Source: an uncultured Candidatus Peregrinibacteria bacterium (GTDB lineage: Bacteria > Patescibacteriota > Gracilibacteria > Peribacterales > Peribacteraceae). From it: DNA of 22,294 bases. Both the position numbers and the translations under genes were made by a program. Shown here one piece after another: positions 1 to 7,206 of the stretch. The stretch's first letter is position 1. Every line of letters begins with the position of its first letter. The notes under the pieces were generated by a model, which was given only the letters and a program-made list of their open reading frames with translations, had not been told where the DNA came from and did no database searches. The stretch is taken from the NCBI GenBank assembly GCA_903822115.1, contig CAIJNU010000088.1, positions 1-22,294 of the forward strand, in the 5' to 3' direction.

Positions 1-69
1 CGTCACGTTCCCCGTGCACGCTGCGAGGAAAAGGAGAGGGAAGAGAACTGCAACAGAAACTTTCTTCAT
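1..69 (-). CDS. Lipoprotein N-terminus (partial, runs off the left edge)
   Basis: Reading the minus strand from an ATG at 69 gives 23 residues before the window ends: MKKVSVAVLFPLLFLAACTGNV followed by T. This is a textbook lipoprotein signal: two lysines, a hydrophobic stretch, then the lipobox L-A-A-C with the cysteine at residue 18. The mature protein should be lipid-anchored on the outer face of the cytoplasmic membrane. Nothing of the functional domain is visible, so no function can be assigned. It lies downstream of the LysM-M23 gene on the same strand, separated by 145 bases that contain a possible terminator. No Shine-Dalgarno sequence precedes the ATG. The reading is short, but the lipobox makes chance unlikely. 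Confidence 0.7.
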   Translation of the reverse strand, partial: MKKVSVAVLFPLLFLAACTGNVT

Positions 70-112
70 AATGAGAAAAGAGGAAGAAATACAAAGCTTC
101 TCGGCGGTATCT

Positions 113-134
113 AAAACACGCCCATCAGCGCGTG
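113..134 (-). terminator. Possible intrinsic terminator after the LysM-M23 gene
   Basis: On the minus strand CACGC (134-130) and GCGTG (121-117) form a 5-bp GC-rich stem around an 8-base loop, followed at once by TTTTAG. It lies about 80 bases past the stop of the 215-1258 gene and before the lipoprotein start. The stem is short, so this is only a plausible terminator. Confidence 0.35.
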
Positions 135-214
135 CAGCATCTCATGACAGTTTTCTCAATGGCAAGAAAAGAAAGAACATTTTCTCGAAGAATCGGCGCT
201 GCTTTCAACCGCCC

Positions 215-1258
215 TCACTCCAAATAGAGCAACGGATTTTTCTTCACGCCGTTGACACGCACTTCGAAGTGCGTGTGGATGCCTGTCGGACCATGCACCA
301 ATCCCGTATGTCCCATCCAAGCAATCTTTTCCCCGCGCTTCACATGCTCCCCCGCCTTCACGTACAGCTCCTTGTTATGACCATAGAGCGTGACCATGCC
401 GTTGCCGTGATCAATCTCGATGACATTGCCGTAGCCGCCGTCCCATCCGTAATCCGCGCGAGTGACAACGCCATCGGCCGCGGCGAAGATGGGGCCGCCC
501 CCTTTCGTTTGAATATCGAGCGCGTAGTGACTGGGGCTGAAGTACTGCGTGATGTTGCAATCCTCGCAAGGCCACTGCAACATCGACTGTGTCACCGACG
601 CACCCACTGCCGGTGCCGTCGCTCGCTGCGCCACCGTGTCGCTTCCCAAATTCAATTTCAATCGGAGATCCGCCGTCCCGAGCTTCTGCCCGAACTGCAG
701 TCCGCCGGGAACGCCTGCAACGGCAGGCGGAGAGCCCGGCAGCGGTTTGCCACCAGGAATAATAATCTCTTGTCCGGCGACAATCAGTCCGTTGCGAATA
801 TGATTCTGGTTGGCGATCGCATCGGAGGAAACTCCGTAGAGCTTCGCAATCTGACTGAGAGTCTGCCCGCTTCTCACGCCGTGGAGCACCCCGTCGACGG
901 GAAGAATGATGATATCTTGCCCGGGCTGCAGAGAGTCATGCTCGGAGAGATTGTTCGCCCAGAGGATCGTCTGCGGAGCGATCGAGAATTGTTTCGCGAT
1001 GGTCTCAAGACTGTCTCCATCCTTCACGCGATAGATGGTTCCCTGATTGAACGCGAGGCGCGACCCCTGCACGCCGAGCGAGGAAGACTTCATGAGGAAT
1101 CCCTCCTCCACGAAGAGAAACTGCTGCGACCCCTGATCATCTCCGAATGCCTGCGCCGTATGCGGAACATAGGGGGGCAAGAGCGCACCGATGCAGAAGA
1201 TCGCGATGCACAGCACCCGTACGCGCAAGGACAGCCAGCGGAGGAGCGGAGGTCGCAT
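215..1258 (-). CDS. Secreted LysM-domain M23 metallopeptidase (peptidoglycan endopeptidase)
   Basis: The 347-residue protein has an N-terminal signal or anchor segment (about residues 12-37, ending in HTAQA). Two LysM peptidoglycan-binding domains follow (about 76-120 and 125-168), then a linker and a C-terminal M23 (lysostaphin-like) domain (about 240-347). The zinc-binding elements are intact: H244-xxx-D248 in SHYALD and the H328-T-H330 motif. The family cleaves peptide cross-links in peptidoglycan outside the membrane, either itself or as an activator. A C-x2-C pair (231, 234) sits just before the catalytic domain. It lies directly downstream of the D-Ala-D-Ala carboxypeptidase gene with a gap of only 6 bases. 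It nevertheless has a perfect TATAAT five bases before its ATG, so it can be transcribed on its own as a leaderless mRNA. The family call is secure; the exact bond cut is not known. Confidence 0.93.
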   Translation of the reverse strand: MRPPLLRWLSLRVRVLCIAIFCIGALLPPYVPHTAQAFGDDQGSQQFLFVEEGFLMKSSSLGVQGSRLAFNQGTIYRVKDGDSLETIAKQFSIAPQTILWANNLSEHDSLQPGQDIIILPVDGVLHGVRSGQTLSQIAKLYGVSSDAIANQNHIRNGLIVAGQEIIIPGGKPLPGSPPAVAGVPGGLQFGQKLGTADLRLKLNLGSDTVAQRATAPAVGASVTQSMLQWPCEDCNITQYFSPSHYALDIQTKGGGPIFAAADGVVTRADYGWDGGYGNVIEIDHGNGMVTLYGHNKELYVKAGEHVKRGEKIAWMGHTGLVHGPTGIHTHFEVRVNGVKKNPLLYLE

Positions 1259-1263
1259 GAAGT

Positions 1264-1269
1264 ATTATA
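1264..1269 (-). promoter_or_regulatory. -10 box of the LysM-M23 gene
   Basis: TATAAT on the minus strand ends 5 bases before the ATG at 1258 and overlaps the TAA stop of the upstream carboxypeptidase gene. The expected start of transcription falls on or next to the start codon. No convincing -35 is seen. Confidence 0.6.
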
Positions 1270-2137
1270 CGATGAGTGTGGCAAGCGCCCGCAGAACCAT
1301 GCGCATGTCCGCATAGCGGCCGCTGGAACCGAGGAGGACAACGACGTACTCGCGTCGTCCTTCCTGCACAATGGAGAGAAGACACTGACCCGCCTCACCG
1401 GTCGTCCCCGTCTTCCCCGCGATCACCGGGCCGGGATCATGGAGAAGCTGATGCGTGTTCTCAAGCGACTGCTGGCGACCCGCGACATCCTCGATCGTCG
1501 CCTGGGGCATGGACATGCGCGAGCGAATCTCCGGATGACGCAGCACGAATTGAGCGAGCCACGAGACATCCTGAGCCGTCGACCACTGATTGAGACGATC
1601 CATGCCGTCGGGCGTCGCGAAGAGCGTATCGCGCAGACCCAATTCTTCCGCCCGCTCATTCATCTGCACGACGAACGCATCCACGGATCCGGAGTGGAAC
1701 TGCGCGAGTGTCGCGGCAGCGTCATTCGCGGATGCGACGATGAGCGCCGTCAGGAGATTACCGACCGTGTAGCTTCCTCCCGGCCGCAGATGAGCGACAC
1801 TTCCCTCGACCTTCCCGATGTCTTTGGGTACATGCACCACCTCATCCATGGAGTGATTCTCCGTAATGAGGAGAGCCGTCATCAACTTCGTGAGACTCCC
1901 GATGGAACGTCGGTTCTCGGCGTTGCGAGCGAAGAGCCGCTGTCCGCTCTCCAGATCCACGATCAGCACCCCCGAAGCGGAAATTTCCTGAGGGAGGGAA
2001 AGAAGATCCGATGCGGTCCCCGTAAGGGGGAGCGGAGCGGCGACGGTGACGGAACGAAGCGCGAGCTGATCGACAGCGGAGAAGCTCGTGGCCGGCAACA
2101 TTCCGAAGAGCAGGACCGAGAGAACGGCACCTAACAT
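1265..2137 (-). CDS. D-alanyl-D-alanine carboxypeptidase, peptidase S11 (DacA/PBP5-like)
   Basis: The 290-residue penicillin-binding-protein-type serine peptidase has all three S11 motifs: S81-L-T-K84 (SxxK nucleophile and base), S136-A-N138 (SxN) and K242-T-G244 (KTG). A signal peptide covers about residues 1-21. The family removes the terminal D-alanine from peptidoglycan stem peptides outside the membrane and so limits cross-linking. The protein stops soon after the catalytic domain and lacks the C-terminal beta domain and amphipathic anchor of classical PBP5, so it may be a soluble or loosely bound form. It is followed by the LysM-M23 endopeptidase 6 bases downstream, making a small wall-remodelling pair. 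The start at 2137 is supported by the signal peptide and by a promoter-like -35/-10 pair ending 9 bases upstream. Confidence 0.92.
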   Translation of the reverse strand: MLGAVLSVLLFGMLPATSFSAVDQLALRSVTVAAPLPLTGTASDLLSLPQEISASGVLIVDLESGQRLFARNAENRRSIGSLTKLMTALLITENHSMDEVVHVPKDIGKVEGSVAHLRPGGSYTVGNLLTALIVASANDAAATLAQFHSGSVDAFVVQMNERAEELGLRDTLFATPDGMDRLNQWSTAQDVSWLAQFVLRHPEIRSRMSMPQATIEDVAGRQQSLENTHQLLHDPGPVIAGKTGTTGEAGQCLLSIVQEGRREYVVVLLGSSGRYADMRMVLRALATLIV

Positions 2138-2146
2138 AGTGGGGAC

Positions 2147-2175
2147 AGTTTACGGAGTACGGAGGTGAGAGGGAA
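2147..2175 (-). promoter_or_regulatory. Promoter of the D-Ala-D-Ala carboxypeptidase gene
   Basis: On the minus strand TTCCCT (2175-2170), a 17-base spacer and TAAACT (2152-2147) end 9 bases before the ATG at 2137. The -35 matches the consensus at only three of six positions. Confidence 0.45.
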
Positions 2176-2248
2176 GCGCGGAAATAGTTTTTGGGTGATA
2201 TTTTCCCGATCGTCAATTCTCCTTCGCAGTGGATGAAGAAGCCAATTT

Positions 2249-2274
2249 CACGGTGGAAATTCCCCCCCACCATG
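2249..2274 (-). terminator. Hairpin just past the ftsQ-like gene, possible terminator
   Basis: CACGGTGG (2249-2256) and CCACCATG (2267-2274) can pair as 8 bp with one G-T, around a 10-base loop that includes part of a run of seven C. It begins about 8 bases past the ftsQ-like stop. There is no T-run after it on the minus strand, so termination is only a guess. Confidence 0.3.
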
Positions 2275-2281
2275 AATTCCG

Positions 2282-3217
2282 TCATCGGTAGACGATCCGC
2301 CCTGTCAAGCGCAAGTCGACGTAGTGATGCGCTTGAGACGGCCCGACGTTTTTCAGAAACGTTCGGTAGCGTTCCAGCTGGTCCGAGAGCGGACTCGATA
2401 CGTCGAACCAGAGAGCGTACTGCGGCAACGCGAAATGGAATTCGCGCGCGCGAATGTAGACCGTCCTGCTGGAAATTTTTGCGGCGAACTGTTCCCGAAG
2501 CGCCTGCTCGGTCTGGCTGACGCGCTGCAGGAGATCAAGCGAGAGGAGGGGTGTGGAAGGAACGGGGCGCACCGCCCAATCGACGATATTCATAACGGGG
2601 AGAAGCGTGCCGGATGCGCCAGAGGGAACAGAAACGTAGAGACCGTTGTCGGTCAAGAAATCCTGATCCACCGGCTGCGCGCCGGTTCCGGTCGTCGGTG
2701 CGGCCTCGTGCGCGATACTCCCGTCCGGATTCTCGATGACGAGACGTGCGATGAGAGGATGAAGCGTGATGCTGATGGAAAGCTTGGAGGGATAGCCCTT
2801 GGAAATGGTAACGTCCTTCACATCGGGGACACTGTCTCGAACGCGAATCTGAACTTCCCGCGTGGAGACGAAGAGTAATTGTCTGCCAAAGATCGGCGCC
2901 AGTGATTTCATGATGAGCTCGGTATTCATTCGCGGGTCTCTGTTGACGAGGCGAATTTCGTGAACACGCAAACTCGGAGAGAAGAGGAAAAACGCGATGA
3001 TGGCGATGATTCCTCCCACGATGATCACCCAAAGCCATTGACGCAATGATCCCACACCCGAGACGAAAAGGTGTCGCGAACGGCGCACAACTCGATTCCA
3101 CCTCTCACGCGCATACTGCTGATGTCGCTTGTGACGCCGCTCCACAAACGAGCGCGTGCTGCCCGAAACATGGCGATTGAACTTCTTAGGAAGGGGACGG
3201 GAGGGCGGCCTCAGCAT
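2282..3217 (-). CDS. ftsQ: FtsQ-like cell division protein (POTRA domain)
   Basis: The 311-residue protein has a bitopic layout: a strongly basic cytoplasmic tail rich in Arg/Lys/His (about residues 1-58), one transmembrane helix (about 62-80, with LWVIIVGGIIAIIAF), then an extracytoplasmic POTRA-type domain (about 84-155) and a C-terminal beta region. This is the FtsQ/DivIB architecture. The family links early and late divisome proteins at the septum. The POTRA part (RVHEIRLVN ... YPSKLSISITLHP) resembles FtsQ, but overall similarity cannot be judged here. I start at 3217, not 3229: in the longer reading the first two ATG codons lie inside or beside the TATGAT box, while the ATG at 3217 is 7 bases after it. 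It is divergent from the glycosyltransferase gene. Confidence 0.75.
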   Translation of the reverse strand: MLRPPSRPLPKKFNRHVSGSTRSFVERRHKRHQQYARERWNRVVRRSRHLFVSGVGSLRQWLWVIIVGGIIAIIAFFLFSPSLRVHEIRLVNRDPRMNTELIMKSLAPIFGRQLLFVSTREVQIRVRDSVPDVKDVTISKGYPSKLSISITLHPLIARLVIENPDGSIAHEAAPTTGTGAQPVDQDFLTDNGLYVSVPSGASGTLLPVMNIVDWAVRPVPSTPLLSLDLLQRVSQTEQALREQFAAKISSRTVYIRAREFHFALPQYALWFDVSSPLSDQLERYRTFLKNVGPSQAHHYVDLRLTGRIVYR

Positions 3218-3224
3218 CTTGAAC

Positions 3225-3230
3225 ATCATA
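3225..3230 (-). promoter_or_regulatory. -10 box of the ftsQ-like gene
   Basis: TATGAT on the minus strand ends 7 bases before the ATG at 3217. It contains the upstream in-frame ATG, which therefore should not be the start. Confidence 0.5.
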
Positions 3231-3299
3231 GAGAAGCGTGAGAAACAAACCTACTGTTCTTCATCCTTCATTCGAAATATTGCAATGAAAAAGGAATGC

Positions 3300-3305
3300 T
3301 ATGAT
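3300..3305 (+). promoter_or_regulatory. -10 box of the glycosyltransferase gene
   Basis: TATGAT ends 8 bases before the ATG at 3314. No good -35 is seen at normal spacing. Its divergent partner for ftsQ is about 70 bases to the left. Confidence 0.5.
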
Positions 3306-3313
3306 CTTGCAGC

Positions 3314-4417
3314 ATGAACCTTGCAATCGTTGCGGATTGGCTGACAACATTCGGCGGAGCCGAGCATGCCATCGCCGAATTTCGAACGCTCTGGCCTTCG
3401 GCCCCGCTCTTCACCACGGTTGCGAATCCTCGGAACCTCGGCCCCCTCGCGGATGCCGACATCCGCACCTCCGCGCTCCAGAAGTGGTACAAGCTCATCG
3501 GCAATCATCAGCTGCTCCTCCCGTGGATGCCGGCGGCGATCGAAGCCATCGATCTGCGTGGTTTCGACGTGATCCTCTCCTCCTCGCATGCCGTGGCGAA
3601 GGGTGTCGTCATTCCACAGAATGCCGTGCACATCTGCTACTGCCACACGCCGATGCGCTACGCCTGGGAAATGGAAGAGACATATCTGAACGACTTCCGC
3701 ATCCCCTCTCTGCTGCGCAAACCGGTGAAGACACAACTGCGAAAACTGCGTCGCTGGGATCTGACGACGGCGAAGCGCGTGGACACATTCATCGCGAATT
3801 CCATCGAGACGCAGGAGCGAATCCGGAGGATCTACGGACGGGAGAGCATCGTGATCGCTCCGCCCGTTTCCGAGCAGTTCTTCTCCGCCGCACTGCAACC
3901 GATGACGCCGCGCTCCTCGTTCCTCGCTGTGGGGAGACTCGTCCCCTACAAACGCTTCGACCTCCTCATTGAAGTCGCCAACGAGCTCTCGCTCCCGTTG
4001 CTCATCGCGGGAAGGGGACAGGACGAAGCGAGATTGAAGAAGCTTGCGGGAGCGACAGTGCGCTTCCTCGGGTTCGTCTCCGATGCCGAGCTTCTCGCGC
4101 TCTACGCATCGTCGCGTGCCCTCCTCTTCCCCCAGCGGGAGGACGCGGGCATCGTACCCCTCGAAGCTCAAGCCGCCGGCACGCCCGTCATCGCATACGG
4201 GGGCGGCGGCGCGCTCGACAGCATCCGCGACGGCGAAAGCGGCCTGTTCTTCGCGCAGCAAACAGCCCCATCCCTCCGCGAGGCGCTGCGAAAATTCTCG
4301 ACGCTCATCTTCGATCCGAAGCAGATCCGCAACCATGCGCAACAGTTCACCTCACAACATTTCCGCGAGAGAATTTCGCAGGCTGTTACGGTGGCCGTGA
4401 ACGCGAAGCAGCGATAG
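3314..4417 (+). CDS. Glycosyltransferase family 4 (GT-B fold)
   Basis: The 367-residue protein has the GT-B layout. The N-terminal acceptor domain begins with IVADWLTTFGGAEHA, the glycine-rich acceptor loop. The C-terminal donor-binding domain starts near residue 200 with FLAVGRLVPYKRFDLLI, and the E-x7-E signature is in EDAGIVPLEAQAAGTPVIA. The family moves a sugar from an NDP-sugar to a lipid or polysaccharide acceptor, usually in exopolysaccharide, O-antigen-like or glycolipid synthesis at the inner face of the membrane. The CHTPMRYAWE and GGGGALDSI stretches recall mannosyltransferases of that group, but the actual donor and acceptor cannot be read from sequence. The stop codon overlaps the -10 box of the next gene. 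Confidence 0.9.
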   Translation: MNLAIVADWLTTFGGAEHAIAEFRTLWPSAPLFTTVANPRNLGPLADADIRTSALQKWYKLIGNHQLLLPWMPAAIEAIDLRGFDVILSSSHAVAKGVVIPQNAVHICYCHTPMRYAWEMEETYLNDFRIPSLLRKPVKTQLRKLRRWDLTTAKRVDTFIANSIETQERIRRIYGRESIVIAPPVSEQFFSAALQPMTPRSSFLAVGRLVPYKRFDLLIEVANELSLPLLIAGRGQDEARLKKLAGATVRFLGFVSDAELLALYASSRALLFPQREDAGIVPLEAQAAGTPVIAYGGGGALDSIRDGESGLFFAQQTAPSLREALRKFSTLIFDPKQIRNHAQQFTSQHFRERISQAVTVAVNAKQR

Positions 4418-4420
4418 CAT
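4415..4420 (+). promoter_or_regulatory. -10-like box before the NAD(P)H-hydrate dehydratase gene
   Basis: TAGCAT, which includes the TAG stop of the glycosyltransferase gene, ends 6 bases before the ATG at 4427. It matches TATAAT at four of six positions. Confidence 0.35.
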
Positions 4421-4426
4421 GGTGGC

Positions 4427-5206
4427 ATGCAACGCGATCGAGATTCTCATAAGGGCGAGAACGGCAAGGTCGCCGTCATCGGGGGGAGCGCGACGATCCA
4501 CGGCGCCCCTCTCCTCTCCGCGCTCGCTGCCCAGTCTTCCGGCGTCGATCTCGTCTTCGTTTGTCTTCCGAACATCCACCAGCATGTCGCCCGATGCGCC
4601 TCGCTCAATTTTCAAGTGCATCCGTTTGCGGACGATGACTTCGCCCCGCGAGACATCGAACCGTGCTTGGAACTCCTTGCAACGATGGACAGCGCAGTGA
4701 TCGGCCCCGGCCTCGCGCGGACTCCTGAGTCGCTTTCGGCACTGCACAAGCTCATCGCAAGCGCACCATGTGGGCTCGTGCTCGATGCTTCGGCGCTCCA
4801 GCCGTGGACGCTCGACGCGGCGAAGGGCAAGACGGCCGTCTGCACACCGCATTTGGGAGAACTCGAACGCATGAATATCGCCACGGATGATATCGGGAAT
4901 GCAGCGAAGCAATCGGGCATCGTCATCCACCTCAAGGGAAGCACAGACCGCATCGCCGATGCACATGGCGTCATGGAAGAAATCGAAGGCGGAAATGCGG
5001 GACTGACGGTGGGCGGGACGGGCGATGCGCTCGCGGGACTCATCGCCGGCCTTCTCGCACAGAAAATTCCACCTGCGAAAGCTTGTCGGCTCGCGAGCAC
5101 CGTCATCAAACGGGCGGGTGATGCGCTCTTCGAAGAGAAGGGGTACGCCTACACCGCGCAGGATGTCATCCGGCATATTCCGGCGCTGCTTCGATCCATC
5201 GACTGA
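4427..5206 (+). CDS. nnrD: ADP-dependent NAD(P)H-hydrate dehydratase
   Basis: The 259-residue protein is a ribokinase-like-fold enzyme of the CARKD/NnrD family. It repairs NADHX and NADPHX, damaged hydrated cofactors, by ADP- or ATP-driven dehydration in the cytoplasm. Visible family marks are GKVAVIGGS at the start, IGPGLAR near residue 92, TPHLGELERM (140-149), HLKGSTDRI (168-176) and the nucleotide/catalytic motif GGTGDALAGLIAGLLA (from 196; Asp200 is the expected base). The N-terminal epimerase domain (NnrE), fused in E. coli YjeF, is absent, so this is the stand-alone dehydratase. It starts 9 bases after the glycosyltransferase stop, and yfiH follows 2 bases after its own stop. Both neighbours are probably co-transcribed with it. 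Confidence 0.9.
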   Translation: MQRDRDSHKGENGKVAVIGGSATIHGAPLLSALAAQSSGVDLVFVCLPNIHQHVARCASLNFQVHPFADDDFAPRDIEPCLELLATMDSAVIGPGLARTPESLSALHKLIASAPCGLVLDASALQPWTLDAAKGKTAVCTPHLGELERMNIATDDIGNAAKQSGIVIHLKGSTDRIADAHGVMEEIEGGNAGLTVGGTGDALAGLIAGLLAQKIPPAKACRLASTVIKRAGDALFEEKGYAYTAQDVIRHIPALLRSID

Positions 5207-5208
5207 AC

Positions 5209-5892
5209 ATGCGCAGTGAGCCCTTTCGCGTTCTGCGGCCATTTGCGCAGCGACTCTCCGTCGCATTTTTCACAAAGGAAGATGATCATCTGTCGGAGGA
5301 AAAAGTTCACGATCACCTGCATGCCAAGCAGTCCGCTTCGCTCTCGCAGGTGCATGGCGGGAGGGCGGTCATCTTTAGGGAATCGAGTGCATCGACGATC
5401 GAGGCGGATGCCCTCGCAACGGATAGCGAGGGTCTCGCACTCATCGTGCGCGTCGCCGATTGTCAGAGCTTCGTCGTGTACGAACCGACGAAGCACGTCG
5501 CGGGCTTGATCCATGCGGGGTGGCGGGGACTGCTCGCCGGAGTCATCCCCTCCTTCTTCGATCTCCTTTTCAAGGAGTGGCAGATCCGTCCCGAGGAAAC
5601 ATTCGTCGGCGCGGCTCCCTCCCTCTGTCTCGCCTGCAGCCGCTTCACAGATCCCGCGAAGGAATTGCCCGCGATACGATCGGAATTCTTCTCCGGAAAT
5701 CTGGTGAACCTCCGCGCGATTGCGGAAGATCAACTCCACTCGCTCGGCGTGAGAACGCAACGATTCGAACGCATGGAAGGCTGCACATGCTGCGATGCCC
5801 GAACATACTGGTCCTATCGCGGAGGGGACAGGGAAGCTGTACGAAAAGGAATGACGAACATACTGGCGTGCGCTCTGACCCCGTTGGTATGA
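5209..5892 (+). CDS. YfiH/LACC1-family purine nucleoside phosphorylase (polyphenol oxidase family)
   Basis: The 227-residue protein carries the metal-site pattern of the family once called multicopper polyphenol oxidase: QVHG (His49), ADALATD, VADCQS (Cys85), HAGWRGLLAG (His102) and a late CCDARTYWSYRGGDRE. Characterised members act on purine nucleosides (phosphorylase and deaminase activities) and have also been linked to peptidoglycan quality control in E. coli. Either role is possible here. The protein is slightly short at the N-terminus but complete over the active-site region. The ATG follows the nnrD stop after 2 bases and shows no Shine-Dalgarno sequence, suggesting coupled translation. 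Its TGA stop lies within a TATGAT box that probably drives the downstream structured RNA. Confidence 0.88.
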   Translation: MRSEPFRVLRPFAQRLSVAFFTKEDDHLSEEKVHDHLHAKQSASLSQVHGGRAVIFRESSASTIEADALATDSEGLALIVRVADCQSFVVYEPTKHVAGLIHAGWRGLLAGVIPSFFDLLFKEWQIRPEETFVGAAPSLCLACSRFTDPAKELPAIRSEFFSGNLVNLRAIAEDQLHSLGVRTQRFERMEGCTCCDARTYWSYRGGDREAVRKGMTNILACALTPLV

Positions 5893-5893
5893 T
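5888..5893 (+). promoter_or_regulatory. -10 box for the structured RNA downstream of yfiH
   Basis: TATGAT overlaps the yfiH stop codon. The expected start of transcription, about 5900, is just before the 5' strand of the long closing stem of the RNA candidate. No clear -35 is seen. Confidence 0.45.
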
Positions 5894-5899
5894 GCGCGC

Positions 5900-6045
5900 G
5901 GACTCAACGGCTCGTTTGTGCAGCTATGTTTCTTCTCTGAAATGCATTACGGGAGGCCTAATCTCCCTCGACTGTGGTCGCGGGATGCGGTCACCCACCT
6001 GGATTATCCAGGGATAAAGCATCTCTGCACGACGGCCGTTTGGCG
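5900..6045 (+). ncRNA. Candidate structured RNA, unknown family
   Basis: No protein is evident here, but nested complementarity is strong. P1 pairs 5906-5923 (AACGGCUCGUUUGUGCAG) with 6025-6040 (CUGCACGACGGCCGUU): 16 bp with one G-U pair and two single bulged U. P2 pairs AUGC-A-UUA (5942-5949) with UAA-A-GCAU (6015-6022). Inside are three hairpins: GGGAG/CUCCC (5951-5967), GUGGUCGC/GCGGUCAC (5974-5994, two G-U) and CCUGGA/UCCAGG (5998-6012, three-base loop). An unpaired 5' strand of about 18 nt sits between P1 and P2, with only 2 nt opposite. A -10 box ends just upstream, which suggests a free small RNA; a leader element of dgt is the alternative. The long closing stem with a large bubble loosely recalls 6S RNA, but I recognise no conserved sequence of any known family. 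Confidence 0.55.
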
Positions 6046-6073
6046 AACTTCGTAGTATTCCGAAACCTTCAAT

Positions 6074-6079
6074 TATGCT
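6074..6079 (+). promoter_or_regulatory. Possible -10 box of the dgt-like gene
   Basis: TATGCT lies 17 bases before the ATG at 6097, giving a leader of about 10 bases. Next to the start codon, ATGG/CCAT can form a small 4-bp hairpin. Confidence 0.3.
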
Positions 6080-6096
6080 GTAATGGTTGCTCCATC

Positions 6097-7206
6097 ATGT
6101 CATCAATCCTCGAACGCCTTCAGGCCGCCGACCGAATCCTCGCGCCGTACGCCGTCCCGCACGGCGGGATGCTCGGAAGGGTGGAGAAGGAACCGGAGGA
6201 TGAGACGCGATTCCCATTCCAGCGCGACCGCGATCGCATCATCCACGCTCAGGCATTTCGAAGGCTGCAGGGAAAAACTCAGGTTTTCGTAGCGGGAGAG
6301 GAAGACGATCATGTGCGCACGCGCCTGACTCACACGATGGAGGTGGCACAGATCGGCCGCGACATCGCCCGCACTCTTTCGCTCAATGAAGACCTCGCCG
6401 AATGCATCGCGCTCGCTCACGATCTCGGACATCCGCCCTTCGGACATCGAGGAGAAGAGGTGTTGAATACGTGGATGACAAAGCACGGCTCCTCCTTCGA
6501 ACACAACGAACAATCCGTGCGCATCGTCACGGTGCTCGAGGTGCATTCTCCGCTCACTCAAGGACTCAACCTCAATCAGGAAATTCTGGAAGGGCTGCGC
6601 AAACACCGCGAGGCGTACATCGATCCTCCCGTCCCCTTCCCACGCAATCTCTCACTCGAGGCGCAGGTCATCAACAAAGCGGACGAGGTCGCCTACTACG
6701 GTCATGATTGCGACGACGGTGTGCATGCGAAGCTCTTCAGCCTTGATGATCTCCTCTCGACCGTGCCCCTCGCGCGCGAAGCGGCAGAGCATGCGCAGAT
6801 GCGCGGGACTTCGCTGCGCGGCGCGATCATCCATCTCCTCGTCACCGATCTCTACGCCGAATCCCTTCGCCTCCTCGCGCAGCACGGGATCCATTCGCTT
6901 GCAGATTGTTATCACGCGGCCGTTCCCCTCATCGAATTCTCTTCTCCGATGATTGAGCAGACGCGCACCCTGCGCGACTTCCTGCACCATCGCATGTACG
7001 AACACCCCCGAGTCACCGAGCCGAGCGGCGAAGGACAACGCATCATCCGTCTCCTCTGCGATGCACTGTACGCTTCGCCATCGCCGCCCGTCCTCGCACT
7101 CCAGTCCCGCACGAACTCCTCACTTCCCGAGGCAGTGAAAGATTACGTGGCCGGCATGACGGACACGTTCGCGCGTTCGCTCAGCGCCTCGCTCAACCTT
7201 CACTGA
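6097..7206 (+). CDS. dgt: Deoxyguanosinetriphosphate triphosphohydrolase-like HD-domain protein
   Basis: The 369-residue protein is an HD-superfamily hydrolase of the dGTPase group, which cuts dNTPs to deoxynucleoside and triphosphate and so tunes the dNTP pool. The order of motifs fits: RDRDRIIHAQAFRRLQGKTQV (shared substrate-site region near 43-63), RLTHTMEVAQIGRDIA with His79, the HD pair H108-D109 in ALAHDLGHPPFGHRGE, and later NKADEVAYYGHDCDDG with the final metal Asp. The length suits the short bacterial dGTPase-like type. I start at 6097 (MSSILERLQAADR); an upstream in-frame extension from 5974 would run through the RNA candidate and shows no protein-like features. The gene ends convergently, overlapping the last 7 bases of the M23 gene on the other strand. 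Confidence 0.88.
   Translation: MSSILERLQAADRILAPYAVPHGGMLGRVEKEPEDETRFPFQRDRDRIIHAQAFRRLQGKTQVFVAGEEDDHVRTRLTHTMEVAQIGRDIARTLSLNEDLAECIALAHDLGHPPFGHRGEEVLNTWMTKHGSSFEHNEQSVRIVTVLEVHSPLTQGLNLNQEILEGLRKHREAYIDPPVPFPRNLSLEAQVINKADEVAYYGHDCDDGVHAKLFSLDDLLSTVPLAREAAEHAQMRGTSLRGAIIHLLVTDLYAESLRLLAQHGIHSLADCYHAAVPLIEFSSPMIEQTRTLRDFLHHRMYEHPRVTEPSGEGQRIIRLLCDALYASPSPPVLALQSRTNSSLPEAVKDYVAGMTDTFARSLSASLNLH

Noticed and set aside
14..2134. A 706-codon open frame on the plus strand, antisense to the M23 and S11 genes
   Set aside because: It runs unbroken opposite two proteins with intact catalytic motifs on the minus strand; its translation is rich in Arg/His/Leu with no domain pattern. It is a shadow of GC-rich codon use.
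3299..4342. A 347-codon minus-strand open frame opposite the glycosyltransferase
   Set aside because: The plus-strand reading has the full GT-B motifs; the minus reading has none.
5998..6022. Resemblance of the CCTGGATTATCCAGGGATAAAG stretch (in part) to the TPP riboswitch CTGGATAATGCCAG region
   Set aside because: The required CTGAGA part and the rest of the TPP core are absent, and no thiamine gene is near.
5974..6096. Forty-one-residue N-terminal extension of the dgt-like protein
   Set aside because: It would be translated from the paired part of the RNA candidate, contains several cysteines with no family counterpart, and the ATG at 6097 begins the recognisable protein.
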